Shown: piece by piece, positions 27,801 to 42,800 of the stretch | Numbering within the stretch: position 1 is the stretch's first letter | Layout: each line of letters starts with the position of its first letter | Assembly: GCA_021292165.1 (NCBI GenBank) | Contig: CM037877.1 | Location: forward strand, 27,168,197 to 27,232,196 | DNA length: 64,000 nt | Source of the DNA: Shinisaurus crocodilurus | Taxonomy: Eukaryota > Chordata > Lepidosauria > Squamata > Shinisauridae | Reading direction: 5' to 3' | Notes under the pieces: model-generated | Seen by the model: only the letters and a program-made list of their open reading frames with translations | What the model was told of the DNA's origin: nothing | Databases searched by the model: none | Program-made: the position numbers and the translations under genes

Positions 27801-30800
27801 AAGAACACCAGTGATCAAAGTACTTTAAAGGCTATATATAAAATAGAGAGATGTCACTGGTTTAAGGTTGAGAAGTGCCCAAGAATGGCAGACTTCATAG
27901 ATTCATAGATCATAGAGTTCAGACTGGCCAATAATTTTCAAGGCCCTCTGGGGTTGACTTTTAAAAATCTCACTATGGTTTCTTTTGCCTTAAGGAGGAG
28001 TTAAATATAACCTGGATGGCATCAGCCAATCCCTTCTAGCAAGCTGAAACTAGCTTGGTAAGGAAGCAAGACTAGACCACACATGGTGGATTGCACTGTT
28101 CTAAGGGCCTTATCCACTTGGAAATCACCCAAGCAACCACAATGAGGACAGGGTTGCCACTAAAATTTCATTTTCCATTTCCTTGACTTTCCCTGACCAA
28201 CTTTTGTCAATTTCTCTGACCACCATTCAAAAATAACCCCAAGTGAAAAGAATTCATAGGTTACATTACATTAAATAATAGTTTTATTAAATGGTTTAAA
28301 ACGACACAAGTACTGAAAGGCAATTTTTTTTTGGTCAAGATAGGCACTTCAATATGAGTTTCTTTCAACATTGAGACTGCGATCACACGACACGACAACC
28401 CACCGTGGCTTATAAGTCACGGTGGGTTGTCATGTCATGTGAACCCGGGACGGGCTTGTAAGGGTAGCTTATTTTGGGGTTATAAGTCACCACGAAAAGC
28501 CATGCCTTGTAGTAGGGTCTGTTTGACCCAAGATGGGTTGTCGTGTCATCCGAACTTGGACAACATGACCCATCGTGGGTCAACCCTGCTACAAGTGAGC
28601 CATTTGGCAAGAGCGGCAAAAACCCTTGCTGCTAGAAGGCAAGTGGCTAGAAGGCAAGTGCCATTCCCACCCACCCGAAGTGCCCAAGCAGCACTTTGGG
28701 GCAGCTAGCAAAGGCTTCCCCCGCTGCGAGCTGCTTCGGGCTTGCTGCAGCTTGATTTCCCCCCTAACCTTTTTATTTGGAGATTGTGAAAGCCGGCTGT
28801 TAAGCTGGCTTTTGCGATCCCCATGGAGGCATCCATGAGGTGCCCCTCCAAGAACCCCCTGCGGTACCTTGCAGGGGATGCCCGTGATTGACCCTTAAAA
28901 AAAAAAAAATCCACTGATAATGTGCGCAAATCATTGCACGCAATTTTTTTTAACCTGACCTGCCCAATTTGCACAAATCAGGCAGGGTGGGTTAGCATGA
29001 GGGGGTCCCATGGCTAGGTACTGGCCAGGGTGGATGCCTGCTGGCCAAATCTGGCAGGCACCCACTCACCATGTACAGTGCCTACCCCAGGCTGCAGGTA
29101 AGTTTTTCTTCCATTTGTAAGGAGCTGACAGGTTTGACAGGTCCAGACCTGTCAGCAACTTGTAAAGCCCCAAGAGATCCTGGTTTGCAGAAAGGGGCTC
29201 TTTCCCCGCTTTTTGTAGCGCAATCACCTGTTTTCCTTGGGGGACATCAGGTGTCCCTAGTGGCTGCCCAGTTTTGCAAGTGTTGCTGGATTCCCACTGA
29301 CAAGAGGGAGGGCTCAGTTTGACATGTGTCCAAGTAACATCAAACTCGTGTTCCCCCAGCACTGAGAATCCCCCCCCCATGTTTTGCAGCTCCCTGAGAT
29401 GCTAGCAACTTGGGGTCAATGGCAAAACCGAGGGGACACTTGGGACTTGCGATCATAGCAACCCCCTTGGGGAGCCTGACGGAAAGGGGGGCAACTGAGG
29501 GGGTGGCCCCCCAAACACCCTTTTCCGCATGATCCTCGGGTTTTTGGGCAGGACTTGATGTGCCCCTGAGTTATCTACACTTGGAAAAATGAGGACAGCC
29601 TATGGGCACATGAGCCCCCCCCCCCCAAGATTCTGCTGCTAAGGGTCCTTCCTACACACACACCCCTTTTTCCCAGCACTTGCAAAGCGGGTTTTGCAAA
29701 GTGCTACAATGTTCATTTTTGGCAGGTACACTTGCTGGGAGACAAACTGTGGCAGGCTTGAACTTTACAGCTGGCTAGAAGACAAAATGGCTGGCTACTA
29801 AGTCCAGCCAGCCACAATTTGCTGACCCCTGTCAAAATTTTCACACCTTCAAATCAACTGAAACTGATTCCAGTTTGTTTAAACACATAATTACCCAGTT
29901 TCTCCATAATAAAATAATGTCAGCTTCTCCATAATAAAATAATGCTATCGCATGCAGGTTCATTTTATTCAGTTTTACTCTTAACAACCATCAGTCAATA
30001 AATTTATTTATTTTATTTATTTCTTATATTTATTAATCGCCCATCTGGCCGGTCACCCGGCCACCCTGGGCGATGTACAATTAAAATACAATAAAACAAT
30101 ACAATAAAATATAATAATAATTAAAACAATATAAAAAGTTATTTTAAAAACCTAACCCACCCCATATTCCCGCCTGAACAGCCATGTTTTTAATGCACGG
30201 CGGAAACTCATCACGGAGGGGGCATGGCGAAGGTCACTAGGGAGGGAGTTCCATAATGTGGGGGCCGCCACAGAGAAGGCCCTCTTCCTAGTCCCCACCA
30301 GCCTGGCTGCTCTGGCTGATGGGATAAGGAGAAGGCCGTCTGTGGCAGACCTTGTTGAGCGGCCTACTTGATGTTGCTGGAGGCGCTCCTTGAAATAAAC
30401 TGGGCCGGAGCCGTGTAGGGTTTTAAAAGTCAAAACCAACACCTTGAATTTGGCTCGGCAAGCAACTGGTAGCCAGTGCAACTCATTAAGCACTGGCGTG
30501 ATATGATCACGCCGGGGCTGCCCTTAATCAGGCGAGCCGCCGCGTTCTGTACCAGCTGAAGCTTCCGAACCGTCTTCAAGGGTAACCCCACGTAGAGCGC
30601 ATTACAGTAGTCTAGGCGAGAGGAGACCAAGGCATGAACCACTGATGGGAGCAGGTGATTAGGAAGGTAGGGGCGCAGCTGCCGTATCAGATGGAGTTGA
30701 TACAGCGCCACCCGGCTCACAGCTGCCACCTGAGCCTCCATGGACAGCTGGGAGTCTAGAATGACCCCCAAGCTGCGGACCTGGTCCTTCAGGGGTAGAT

Positions 30801-33800
30801 GTACCCCATTCAGCACCAGGTCAACATCCCCCAACCTCCCCTTGTCCCCCACCAGAAGTACCTCGGTCTTGTCAGGGTTCAGTTTCAGCATGTTCCTTCC
30901 CATCCAGCCAGCCACTGACTCCAGGCACTTGGACAGGGTCTCAACGGCCAACCTCGGTGAGGACTTAAAACAGAGGTAGAGCTGCGTGTCATCTGCATAC
31001 TGATGACACTGCACCCCAAACCTCCTGATGATAGCTCCCAGCGGCTTGAGGTAGATGTTGAATAACATCGGGGAGAAGATGGAACCCTGCGGCACTCCAC
31101 AAGTGAGCAGCCGAGGGTCCGAAGCCTCCTCCCCGAGAACTACCCTCTGATACCTTCCAGAGAGGAAGGACCGGAACCACTGCAATACAGTGCCTCCTAA
31201 GCCCAACCCCTCCAGACGGTCCAGGAGGACTAGAAAGGAGCATTCGCCCCTATCCAAGGCCCTCCTCATATCATCCACCAAGGTGACCAAGGCCGTCTCC
31301 GTCCCATGTCCAGACCTGAAGCCCGACTGGCACGGATCTAAATAATCGGCTTCATCCAAGTGTGCCTTCAACTGAGCACCCACTACCCGCTCGATCACCT
31401 TGCCCAGAAATGGTAAATTGGAGACTGGGTGAAAGTTGTTTAAATCCTGGGGATCCAAGGAGGGCTTCTTTAGAAGCGGTCTTATTACTGCCTCCTTGAG
31501 GGCTGATGGCATCACTGCCTCCTTGAGGGAGGCATTCACCACCGCCTTGATTCCCTCACCCAGTCTCTCCCTGCAGCTCATTATGAGCCAGGACGGGCAA
31601 GGATCAAGCAAGCAGGTGGTCGGCCTCACAGATGAAAGCACCTTGTCCACTTCATCAGAAGGAAGAAGCTGAAACCGATCCCACAAAACCGGTCTACCAT
31701 TGGCCTCCTCCCACTCACTCCCTGTGTCCACGACGCACGATATCCCACTCCTAATCTGATCGATTTTATCTGCGAAGTGCTTCGCTAAAGCCTCACAGGA
31801 GGCCTTAGACTGTTCCAGTGGGTCCGGAGCGACTGGACCGACCAGACTCCGGACCACTTGGAACAGCCTCCTGGGGCAGCACTCCTCAAGACGCAATGGA
31901 GGCAGCATAGAAATTCTTTTTTGCTGCCTTCACCGCCACCCGGTAGGCTGAAGATGCAGCTCTAACCCGTGTTCGATCGTTTTCAAAATCATATAATCAT
32001 ATTATGGCATATGGGTGCATCATTACATTACACTTGTATTCTGCCACTTCTCTACTCCAACTGCCTCAAGTACAGACTGTCCTTTTGCAGTGACATCTGA
32101 AAAAATCCATTACATGAGTATATCTTAATCACAATTTTCCTGACTTTTGACCAATTTCCCTGACTTACCAGAAAGTGGCAACCCTGGAGGAGTCCTGGAC
32201 ATCTCCAACACAGATGTACTCTTAAATTGTGGTCTAAGTCACAGTAGATATGAGTGATTTTGCCAACAGAGTAATGAATAAATATGGCATAGGGGACTAC
32301 CAAATGTTCAACGCCCGTGGGGTTGCAAATGAAGACCTTGTATTGTTCAGGGTCTTCTGGATGACACTGTTCAGATGTACTAGTAGCAGGGAAGGAAGAA
32401 CAGTTCACTGCCACGGATTAGGCTCCAACATGGGCTATATGCCATATTCAGTTGGATTTGTCCCGAGTTTTTTTCCACCTGCACTTTAGTTGTTACTCTT
32501 GGAGGTGCACTACTCACAATGCAACTACAGGCTCTAGCCTGTAGGAGATGACATCTTGGAGCTATCATGTCAATAGCCCTGGTTCAAAGACTGAGAATGG
32601 TATCAACAATTCAGCCAGTTGATATCAGCAATATGAAAACCAATCAGATCTATCAGCCTCCATAAGAGACTCCACCCAATGCCCCAGTCATTAAGTAATG
32701 AACGTAGATGTATGTACCAACTCCTCCTCAGCAAATAAACATTTTAAAAATGTTTACACCAGGAAGAATTTTCAGAGTTCATTCATATTTAAAATCTCAC
32801 CTGTCCTTTCGTTAAATGATAGAGTGCTAATGTAGCTGCCAGATGTTGAGCCTGCATGCTATCCTCCGTAAGGATGGTTGGACACACCGCCATTGTATCA
32901 TCAGCTGACTTGGTAACTCTTACCCTTAAAAACAATTAAATCAACACTTATTAAAAAAAATATTTTTGCCATTAAGTAGTCACATCTACTTCCTAATAAA
33001 ATGTGGCTTTCAACTACAAATTCTCAGCTTTTACCCTTCTACACATTTGGGGTCATAACGGACAAAGAGGTATTAAAACATAAAACACCTTATACTCCAT
33101 GCATTCCCATGTCCCTGTTCTGTGGTGTTTCAATATGCCCCTATTTTATTTTTTATTTTATTTTTTTAGAATTGAGGGTGTCACTAAGCCTTGATGTGAA
33201 CTTACACTTACAGTGTATTCCTATGCACGTTTACTGAGAAGGAAGTCCCACCTTGTCCAGCAGGACAATACTGCCTAGTAAGTATATTTAGGAGTGCAGC
33301 CAAAATAACATACCGTAATACCTCAATTATGCTGTAGTTAAGATAAGGATTTATAAGATTTATCTTTTTGAATTTTTCCCGTTTGCTACAAGATGCTGAG
33401 AGTATATACATATATAAATATCTATCTATCTACTTATCTCTACTTATCTATCTATCTATTAAAAAGTTATGGTATAGACGTTCTGTGAGACCCCACAGAG
33501 AAAACAGAATTTATAAAGCAGCTACTGTGCTGGTGTTGTTGCAGAAGTTAGGGTAAGAGGATGCTAAACTTTCAATACTGATTTGTTGGTCATATCTATA
33601 GGATTCCAGTACTATGTTAGCTGCTGACTTAAAAGGAAAAAAATATATCAGCTAGGTGGTCTAACAGCATGAGCTGTACGCCAGTGTGGCGTAGTGGTTA
33701 GGGTGTTGGACTGGGACTTGGGAGATCCAGGTTCTAGTCCCCGCTCGGCCATGAAACTCACTGGGTGACTTTGGGCCAGTCACTGACTCTCAGCCTAACC

Positions 33801-36800
33801 TACCTCACAGGGTTGTTGTGAGGATAAAACGGAGGAGGAGGAGGAGGATTATGTAAGCCGCCTTGGGTTCCTTGCAGGAAAAAAGGCGGGGTATAAATAT
33901 AATAAATAAATAAATAAAATAAATAAATATATGCGAGATCACAGCTCACTTCTGTGAAATGAAAACACACTACCATGATGTGCCGTTTTTAAGGACAAGT
34001 TTTTATGGTCAGAACCAAATGTCTTCCTCAATAAAACAGAGCTATTCCGGTCCGCTTTCCTAACACCTAGTTCCAAACATTTTGATGCAAACTGGAGCAG
34101 ATCGTTTTTCAACTACATTATGCATTTTAAACAAATGCAACCCCTGTGCCATTAAGTATAGAAATAACTGTCCAGCTATGCTTTGACATATATTTGCCAC
34201 GGAATTGAGAGATGCCAAACCACTCAGGGTCACCTTTAGCAAAGGGGCATATGCCTTACATATGTGAGGACCTAGTTCCACTATGGGTTGATTCACTCTA
34301 GCCTTGGGCAAGTACTTTTGTCTTTACCTCAATTTCCCCAATTGTAAAACTGGAAAAAACACAACAACCTAATGAGTGAGACCAGAATTGCACATTACAG
34401 TACATATTTTATGTACATCTAAAATAAGTATAGCATGTCAATAAGTCAGTGTATCCATTCATAACTCTTTTAAAAAGTGTAAAAGGAACTGAAACTATCA
34501 AGCAAAAATTTAAAAGTTAATTTCACTAGCAGTACATACCTACACTTCCAATATCTCCCCGCTGGAACTTTTTCAAAAGAAGGGTTTGGGCATTTGGGAT
34601 AGTGTTTTCTGCACCAATCAATCAAAAACTGTTTCGGAGATTTCCCAGTCCAGCTTCGAGCCGTATAATCAAAATTCCTGACGTCTTGAGGTTCTCTTTT
34701 TTTCACTAACAGAAAACAAAGCATTGTGTTATTTTAGAGCACAAGTACACATTGTGGATCTGAAAATCTGATAAAACAGAAGGACCTGTTTTGCTTCCCA
34801 AACCCTAATTTTTAAAAGGAAGTGTGTGTTTAATGTGTGGTGTCTCAGATTAATTAAAAAGGCAAAGCAAGATTCTATTTTGGTGCTGAGAGGCACTAAA
34901 GAAAGTGCATCTGAATATTCCTGCAACTCAAGTCATACAGGAGTAAACCTGTATCAGGCTAAACGACATCAGATATTGCAGATGATTAAGGACACGTGTC
35001 AGAAAAGCTGTGAACTAAAAAACCTACATCATCCCACTTTGAATGGTCTTCCCATTGTACTTCTTTGTAAGGATTCTAGAGAATTTTCAAGAAACGTTTT
35101 ATGCTGTTTTAAACAAACTTTTCCATACCTTTTTGTTCTTCGGGAGGAGCTTGAGATTTTTCAAGCATTTTCAAATTCAAAGCACCTTCCGTTTCAAGAG
35201 GCACAGGAGCCTTTTTCTTTTCCCTTGGTTGGTTTGTAACTTTTATAGCAGGATTGAACACAGGATGTTCTTCCAGTACTGCCATTTCTGCCAAGAGGGA
35301 ACATAAATTGGGTTATTCAGAGATTTGGGGGCGGAGGTGTTTCTTACATTAGGTAAGGTCATGGCTGTTGTAGGGAGTGGTGGAAGGAATGGCGCATTGC
35401 ACCTCAAGTCTTTTACCACTATTAATCTTGACTCCACCCAAAGAATTTGGGTGCTGTAATTAAAACTGCAGCTGAAAGCATGGTGCCTTGCTGCAGTATT
35501 AGTACTAATGTGGCAACAAAATTCAGGAGTGGATGGTGAAAAGTTGTAAACTGCCCAGAGAACTTACTGCTATTGGGCAGTATAAAAATGTAAAAACTAA
35601 AATAAGTAAATGCAGACTGCTCCAAAAGCAAAAAGGCACTGAAGTCAGAAAACACAGTTCCTGTTCAGGCCCTAAACTGACAGAGTTGTATCACTCAGCT
35701 AGTACTGAAGCATTGTAAATCGTGTTTTGTCTGATAAAACCAGCAATAAAAGCAGTGTTTCCCCTGATATTAGCTGTTTGAATGTGCCTATCAGATGGCT
35801 ACAAAGACAGCAACCAACACAAGTAAGAACTGATGCCCAGACAGATGTGTTCCTATACTTTCAATAGGCAATGTACAGGGAGATGCATTTGGCATTTATT
35901 GAAGTGGCTTTTGAAAAGCTGATTCCTTGGAAGCCACCATCTTAGTACGGAGGCTTATGGGCATCACCATTGGATTGCGCACTAAGGCATTTTGTATGTA
36001 TTAAATACTGTAAGGGTGCATTCCTATGAGTGTTTAGACAGAAAAAAGTCCTACAACTCTCAGCATGGCTTGCTGGGGCTTTTTTCTGTCTAAACACACA
36101 TAGGCTTGCATCTTAAGTGGGTATTTTTTAACCATTTACTATAATGTCTTCAGTGTTAGCAAAGAAAAAAAATGAACACGACAGCTCAGCAGCATCTTAG
36201 ATCACATACACGCTTATGATTCTTATAAACCAGAAGTGTATTTTTATTTTTTCAAACTTCTAGAGTCAACTGAATTTTGAGTGCTTCTACCTTGCTGAAT
36301 GCGCCTTATTTTTTCTTGTGCCACCTTCTGTCCTTGCTTGTTTTTGTCTTGCTTGGAAGAACTGGCTTGTTCTTTTGTTTCCACAAGTTTCCCAGCCAAG
36401 TGTAAATACCTTTCATTCTGTTCCAGATGAGGTAGTTATTATGTAAGTATAAATTATATTATACATAGTCTAGCAAAATAACTTTAAAAATATATATCAG
36501 CATTTTAAAAAAAAGACACAGAGAAACTCTTAACTTATGGCTCTTAGTACAAACTCTAACTTAAGGCCCTCCTTCCCATGCCAGCACTGCCATACGTACA
36601 GACTTCCTCCACCACTTGGCAACAACGGAAGGAATAAAGAGATGACGTTCTCCAATCTTGTTTGACCCCAACATCTGAAGGAGCCACAGCAACTCTCATG
36701 CAACTAGTGCTGTCAAAAAGGACACCAACTTTGCAGTAAGATCTCTTATAAATGATGCAGAAAGTTTGTCCCCACCCCACCCCCAATATAGGAAGAGGGA

Positions 36801-39800
36801 AAGAAACAGGTAAACCTTACCGGTGGGGGCCTATGGCTTTCAAAATACTGCACTATGTATTTCTAATGTGTTGGTGATTCAGAATCAGAGACACTGAGGC
36901 AGCAAAAAACTGACAGCCACATACATTCTCTTAGGTTGAAAGAAAAAGGCAAATTTCCTCAGAAAATGTGAAAAGTGAGAGCATCTCCTTGATCCCATTC
37001 AACCTTGGATTCCTGCCCAGCAACCTCCAATGAATGTTGATATTTTTGCTCCTGCACTGAGACCAAGTTCCCACATTACCCTTGCAATGTAGAATCATGG
37101 GGTTTTATCCAACGTTAGTATAATTTAAGTACCATTCATTTCAATGGGTCTACTCTAAGTAGGACTAACATTGAATACAACTCTAGTCCTTTGGATCCTC
37201 TTCACTAGCACCATCCAAAAGGATGTGATAGCAAAGAGGTGGTGCTGCAGCCTCTGGGAGCTCTCTCCATTTACTATGTTCAAGCAGATCTATTAATGTG
37301 GCAGCAGTGAATGAAACAAAGAATTGGTTTTCCTCTTGGAGCTCTGATCTCTGCTTTGTCTCACATGTCTTTGGCAAGTAGCATCTAGGAATCACATTGG
37401 ACACTTGCAAATGTTATGAGGGATCCTCAGCCTCCACTACCAACTCGGGCCTTTGCAAGTGCTATATTTCTACATGAAGGCAGAATGTCATATTAGGTGT
37501 TGCGTTTAGCTTCCTGAGAATCTCAGCTATTTCCCCCCTTATGTTTTTTTTTTTTAAAAGCAAGTTTCTAACCCTTCTAACTAGAAAAGCAGGCTTGAAA
37601 GTTTGTGGGCAATGCTAACTGATAAGTCAGATAGACAGCTGAGTAATTTTCAATGTTTGTGGGCAGGATTGCAGTGTCATCATCCAACCTATAACTAGCA
37701 AAACCAGATTTATGCAAGATGGAAAAACATGTTGAACCATGTACATTTAAGGAACATGTGAAGCTGCCTTATACTGGGTCAGACCATTGGTTCATCTGGC
37801 TCAGTATTGTCTTTCCCAGTGTGGTACCCTCCAGATATGTTTTACTATAACTCCCACCATCCCTGACCATTGGTCATGCTGGCTGGGGCTGATGGGAGTT
37901 GTAGTCCAAGCTATCTGGAGGGCACCATGTTGGGGAAGGCTGGTCTATACTGACTGGCAGTGGCTCTCCAGGGTTTCAGAAAGGATTCTTTCCCAGCCCT
38001 ACCTGGAGATGCCAACAACCTGCTGCATGCAAAGTGTGTTCTACCTCCAAGCTCATTTGCTAATGTATTGCCCAATTTGCATAATTTATGCAGACTCTGA
38101 TGCTTTTTAGCATGGTCTACACATAGCCCTGCCTATGTGGATTCTAAAATACAGAGAGAAGTACAGATAGAGAAGTGCAGATTTCCCCGCCACACTTTTT
38201 ATGAGAGTTGTGTGAAGGGGCTCCTTTATAGGTTAAGGAAGAGAGATATGGAAGAAGCCTTCTATCTGGCAGGTGTTTATCATCTGTGGTTCTAGATTAG
38301 AGTCTGTTGCACTTTAGAAGTTGCGCTAAGGATGAGTTCTAATTACTATAAAAACATTAAGTTACAAAGAATGAAAGACAGTAACAAACATTTTGTAGTG
38401 CATCAATAAGGAACGTTGCTCTTAATCACTATAATATAGGGCCAACTGCTATGAAAACAATGTTCAGTTTCTTAAGCCTGGATTACATAACAAGCTGCTT
38501 GATATATGGGGCAACTAACTCACTTTTTAATGGACATTATACAGAGGTGAGTGTGCTAAAATTTTATTGAAATCAGTAGAGCAAGTGCTTAACTTTAGAC
38601 GATGATGGTTAAAAATAACACACGATCAAAACCTGAAACAGATATAGATCTACATAAAATAGTTGGTGAATTTACCGGGTCAAATTTTTCTTCCTCTGAA
38701 TTTTTCGCAGACTCAGCTTTATCCTCATCACTCTGTTGCTCTGCATACTGCAAGATCCATTCCTTCATGCTGATGTCTTTCTGTTTTCCTGTGTTTACCT
38801 TTGGATATTGTAAGAATATTATGTATTTGTAAATCTTTAAAATGAATCTTAAAAATGAGAATAGTGAGTCATTATCATAATCATCATCATCACTACCGCA
38901 AATGCAAATTTACTTCCTGTGTACTGTTCTCACACACACACTTTGGGTTCAAAGAGTACACTTCCCAAGGGTTTTTCACACACTGTGTACACATTTATTA
39001 TATTTGGGGAAGTTATAGGATATCCCCAAATTCTCCATTCTGCTTTCTAAAATTAGCCCTTCCTGATGTGGGAGACTGGTTATCTACGAAGAGGTAGATC
39101 AGACCCTACATGTCTATATGATCAAGTTGTCTAGGAGTAGAGGTATGTTTTCCTTGAGGAGGAACCAATGTTCCTGTCCCTACCATGTCACTCACTGAAA
39201 GCAGACCATAAATCAGAGCTGAACAGTGCAATCCTATGCATGTTTACTTAGAAGTAAAGTCCCATTGTATGTTTAGGATTGCAAGCATAAATTTTTGCTA
39301 CATTAAACTGCTTACCTGAACATTGTCTAAGAAATGTCTGACTTGTCAAACAAGTGTTTTTTAAAACTAAAAATATTAGTTCTAAGAGAAGATCTATTTT
39401 ATTCTTGTAAGAATACAAAGTTAATACAAAAACAAAGGCATTATCATCTGGTCTCATGGTCTGTTTTGACTAAACTCTTTTCTCACAATAGACAAGTCAA
39501 ATACTCCAACAAAAGGTGAGAAACTATAGTTTTACCAAATCTGCTTCATGTCAAATGGTCAAGGTAAAAACAAACATATGCAATTCAGATTTGTAACTAG
39601 TTTCATTGCTATCTGAAAAGGCACTGTTCAAAAACTTCTTAAAAACATCAAAAACTCTTTTACACAGTCTGTCCATGTCCAATAAAGTACCTTTTGTTCA
39701 CAGTCATCTTCCTTCTTTTTACTGTTTGACACCTGGGGAGTTTCACACCGTGGCAAAGGAGAATAAAACTTTGGTCTAGTTTTCTGCTGTTCTTCACCAA

Positions 39801-42800
39801 ACTGCTGACTGAACCCTTCAGGCAGTGCATCTTTGAAAAACAAAAACAGACGTTGAAATTAGAATGTAATGTTTATGTATGTAAACATGTTCTTTACATA
39901 TATGTGCAGCCATGGCGGCTCTCTCTTTCATCAACTGGCAGCCATTGGCATGCTCTGACACAGGAAGAACTTTTAAACTATTCTATTCATCAGTTCTACT
40001 ACTTTCATAATTTCAGCACTATTTTGCTTCCATAGCAAGTACACATGCTTCCAATATGCCTTTACTATTTCCATTTTCCATTGGCTTCCCCTTCACCTCA
40101 TGCTAAGAACACTTCTATAGCTACCCCATATTATCCACTTGAGAGGAAAGGAAGAACTATATACCTACTCAACTATTAATGTGTTGGATGCCTGAATCCT
40201 GGAACAGTCTGCTGCTTTCCCTTTTAAGATGCAAAACATCTACTAGATTTTTTTATTCTTAACTGAGTTTAATACTGCATAACACAGCTAAACTACGTCC
40301 GTGCAGTGGTTGGGGTACTTCCAGTGATACTTCGAAATAGCAAATCAGTGTAAAATACCAGTATGAATGCAGCATTCTATTACTTTTAAATTTAAATATA
40401 TGAAGCCTGGAAAAAGACAATTTCAGATAAAAACAATGGGTAACATTCAGTGTTGTGCAAGCAGATGTCAGCTTGCACAACAGGACTTCCCTTCCCTCTC
40501 CTTCCTCCTGCAGTCCCCTATGCCCCCAAATCTGCTCTGGAGGGCCCTAAAATCCTAATGAGCAGACCTGGGGGGTCATTTGGGGCTGAGGGGTTAGGGA
40601 GAATATGTTCTGCCAATGATGCCAGTCCACTTGCAGATGGAGACTGCTGGATTGCACCTAGAATTTCTAAGTTTCAAACCATGGTTTGCCTTTATATTTA
40701 CCATCTGACAGGTTCAAGCACAGCCAGTCAAGTGCGGAGTGTAGATCACCGCCATACAAAATAGTATTTTTCATAGCTTCTTCAATATCTTCAGTCTTAA
40801 AAGAAAATCCTTGCAAAGCGATGTATACATCCTATAAGGAACAGTATGTTAAGAAATCATGTATACAGGAAACGTGCCTCAACCTTTTACTCTCTGTATG
40901 CATGGAAACTTTTAAGAGGAATCCCCATGCGTTACTATACTAGTTCTGTATTACATCCCACTGAATGTTTAGAGCTGTTCCCCATGTTGTAGTGAATAAG
41001 GAAATGTGTGTTCACTGAGAGCTTTGTACATGCATGAGTGGCGTTGGATCAATCCTGAAGTTTTAAAACACATTTCTAAGCTAATGTTTTAAAGAGCTAG
41101 AGAACCCAGTATTAAATTGTTACACAGGGACACATCCCTTAACCATCGTTAAGGGATCAGGGACAAATTAAGAGATTGGTGTAAACTGTGGGTTCACACA
41201 TTTCCACTCCAGCACAAAATTCCCCCCACTAGACTTAGCCATGGTTAAAGGTAAAGTCAGCATTGATAGTAACCACAGTTAAGACTGTGTTCCCTCTTAA
41301 GCAGGATCTGCTAACTTGCTTGAAACTCTAGCTTCAAACATTATGGCCGCAGTCCTTATTGACTGTGCCCTCGATGCTGCTAAGCCCCTGATCTTGGAGG
41401 CTTACGAGCACCCAGTGCAGAGCAAGAGGAGCAGTGGAGGCGATCTCCCTTCCCCACACCTCCTGCTCTGCATTTCAGTTAGCAGCCAATTTTGGTCATC
41501 TAGCAGAGGCGCTTCCAAGGAGGAGGGAAGGAGGCTGGAGCGCCATCAGGATACCTTGTATCCTGGTGGCCCTGGTCTCCTCCCTGCCCCCTTTCTGAGG
41601 TTGCTTTCCTTACCTTGGAGAGGCAACTGGTGTGGTTCTTTCCATGCCGGCTACGGGGGGGGGGGGGGGGGGGAGATCAAAGCACGGATCCCCAGCTCCA
41701 AGGTCGGAGCTCCATCTCCAACCTCAAATTTGGGAATCTAAATTATCCTATGGCCCCCACAGATGATGCCTAGGGGCCACAGGATCGCTCTCCTCGAGTA
41801 GAATCATATGTAGTATTAATCATGGTTAAGGTTGGGACAGTAAGGGAGGTGAGGGGATTTGCGCTTGATGAATCAGAGTGCACATGATCCCATGACCCAC
41901 TCCCAAAACTATGAACCACCACCATTTGCCTGCACCCAAATGTTTACAAGATGCATATTAAACAGAATTAAATCTCAAGTATATTCTTGATTATGCATTT
42001 CAAAATGAGCTCATAATTAATTTGCTGATGTACAGTGAAATACTTCGCTGAAGGCAAAGAAAAAAGGACACTACCAATTTCAGTGAGGTCAAGTTTATTT
42101 TTTAGAAGACACACTGAACTGTAAAAATCAAACTAACATTGCTTACGAGGACCCTTTCAGTGATTCCGCTCCCAACAATTACTACTGGAGCATGTTTCAT
42201 ACTGTTTAACAGTGTTTTTACTGCAATTCTTCAGTTAATCAGAAATAAGGGGGAAATACCCACACACAAAAAAGGTAACATTTACATAAAAGGGAAAACA
42301 CTTAAAGAAAGGGAGGGGAGAAGAAAGTGGACGGTGGTGTTTCTGAACATGAAATGAAAACGTTTATGCTAAGCTGTCGACTATTGGGCATAAAGTCTCA
42401 AGGAACGCTGACTAAATGTCTTCATATTTGTCTTCCCTATGCTCACACTGATACATAGCAACTCAAATAGGATCAGGGAATACAAATCATTAATCCATTG
42501 TGTGGAAACCTCCATCTTCTCTTTCCAGTGTTGTAGTACCATATTGGACCCATGATCCATCACGCTCATGGCCCGGTGATAGGTTTCAAATACTGAAGAT
42601 ATGTTTCATATAATTGAAATGAGGATTCTTACACTTTACCTGTAATTTTTTAGCAGTAAGTCTTCTAGAAATCATTCCCTTTTCACCACTTTCTTTCTTA
42701 TGCTCATTGATTATGCCAATGATTCTTTTTTCCAAGTTATTGTTAATCACTACCTGTAAAGGCAAAAATTAGTTTTAACTGGAGCAAGCGCTTGCAAATT

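Noticed and set aside
30430..31908. 492-codon open frame as a host gene
   Set aside because: It reads as an L2 reverse transcriptase with YADD, continues after a frameshift, and ends in an L2 tail; it is a mobile element, not a cellular gene.
36016..36112. Hairpin as a microRNA precursor
   Set aside because: The same hairpin family recurs (46277-46414) with diverged arms, as expected for fold-back transposons.
41316..41741. 141-codon open frame in a GC-rich block
   Set aside because: No recognisable motif, lies inside an intronic repeat-like block and contains the G19 run.
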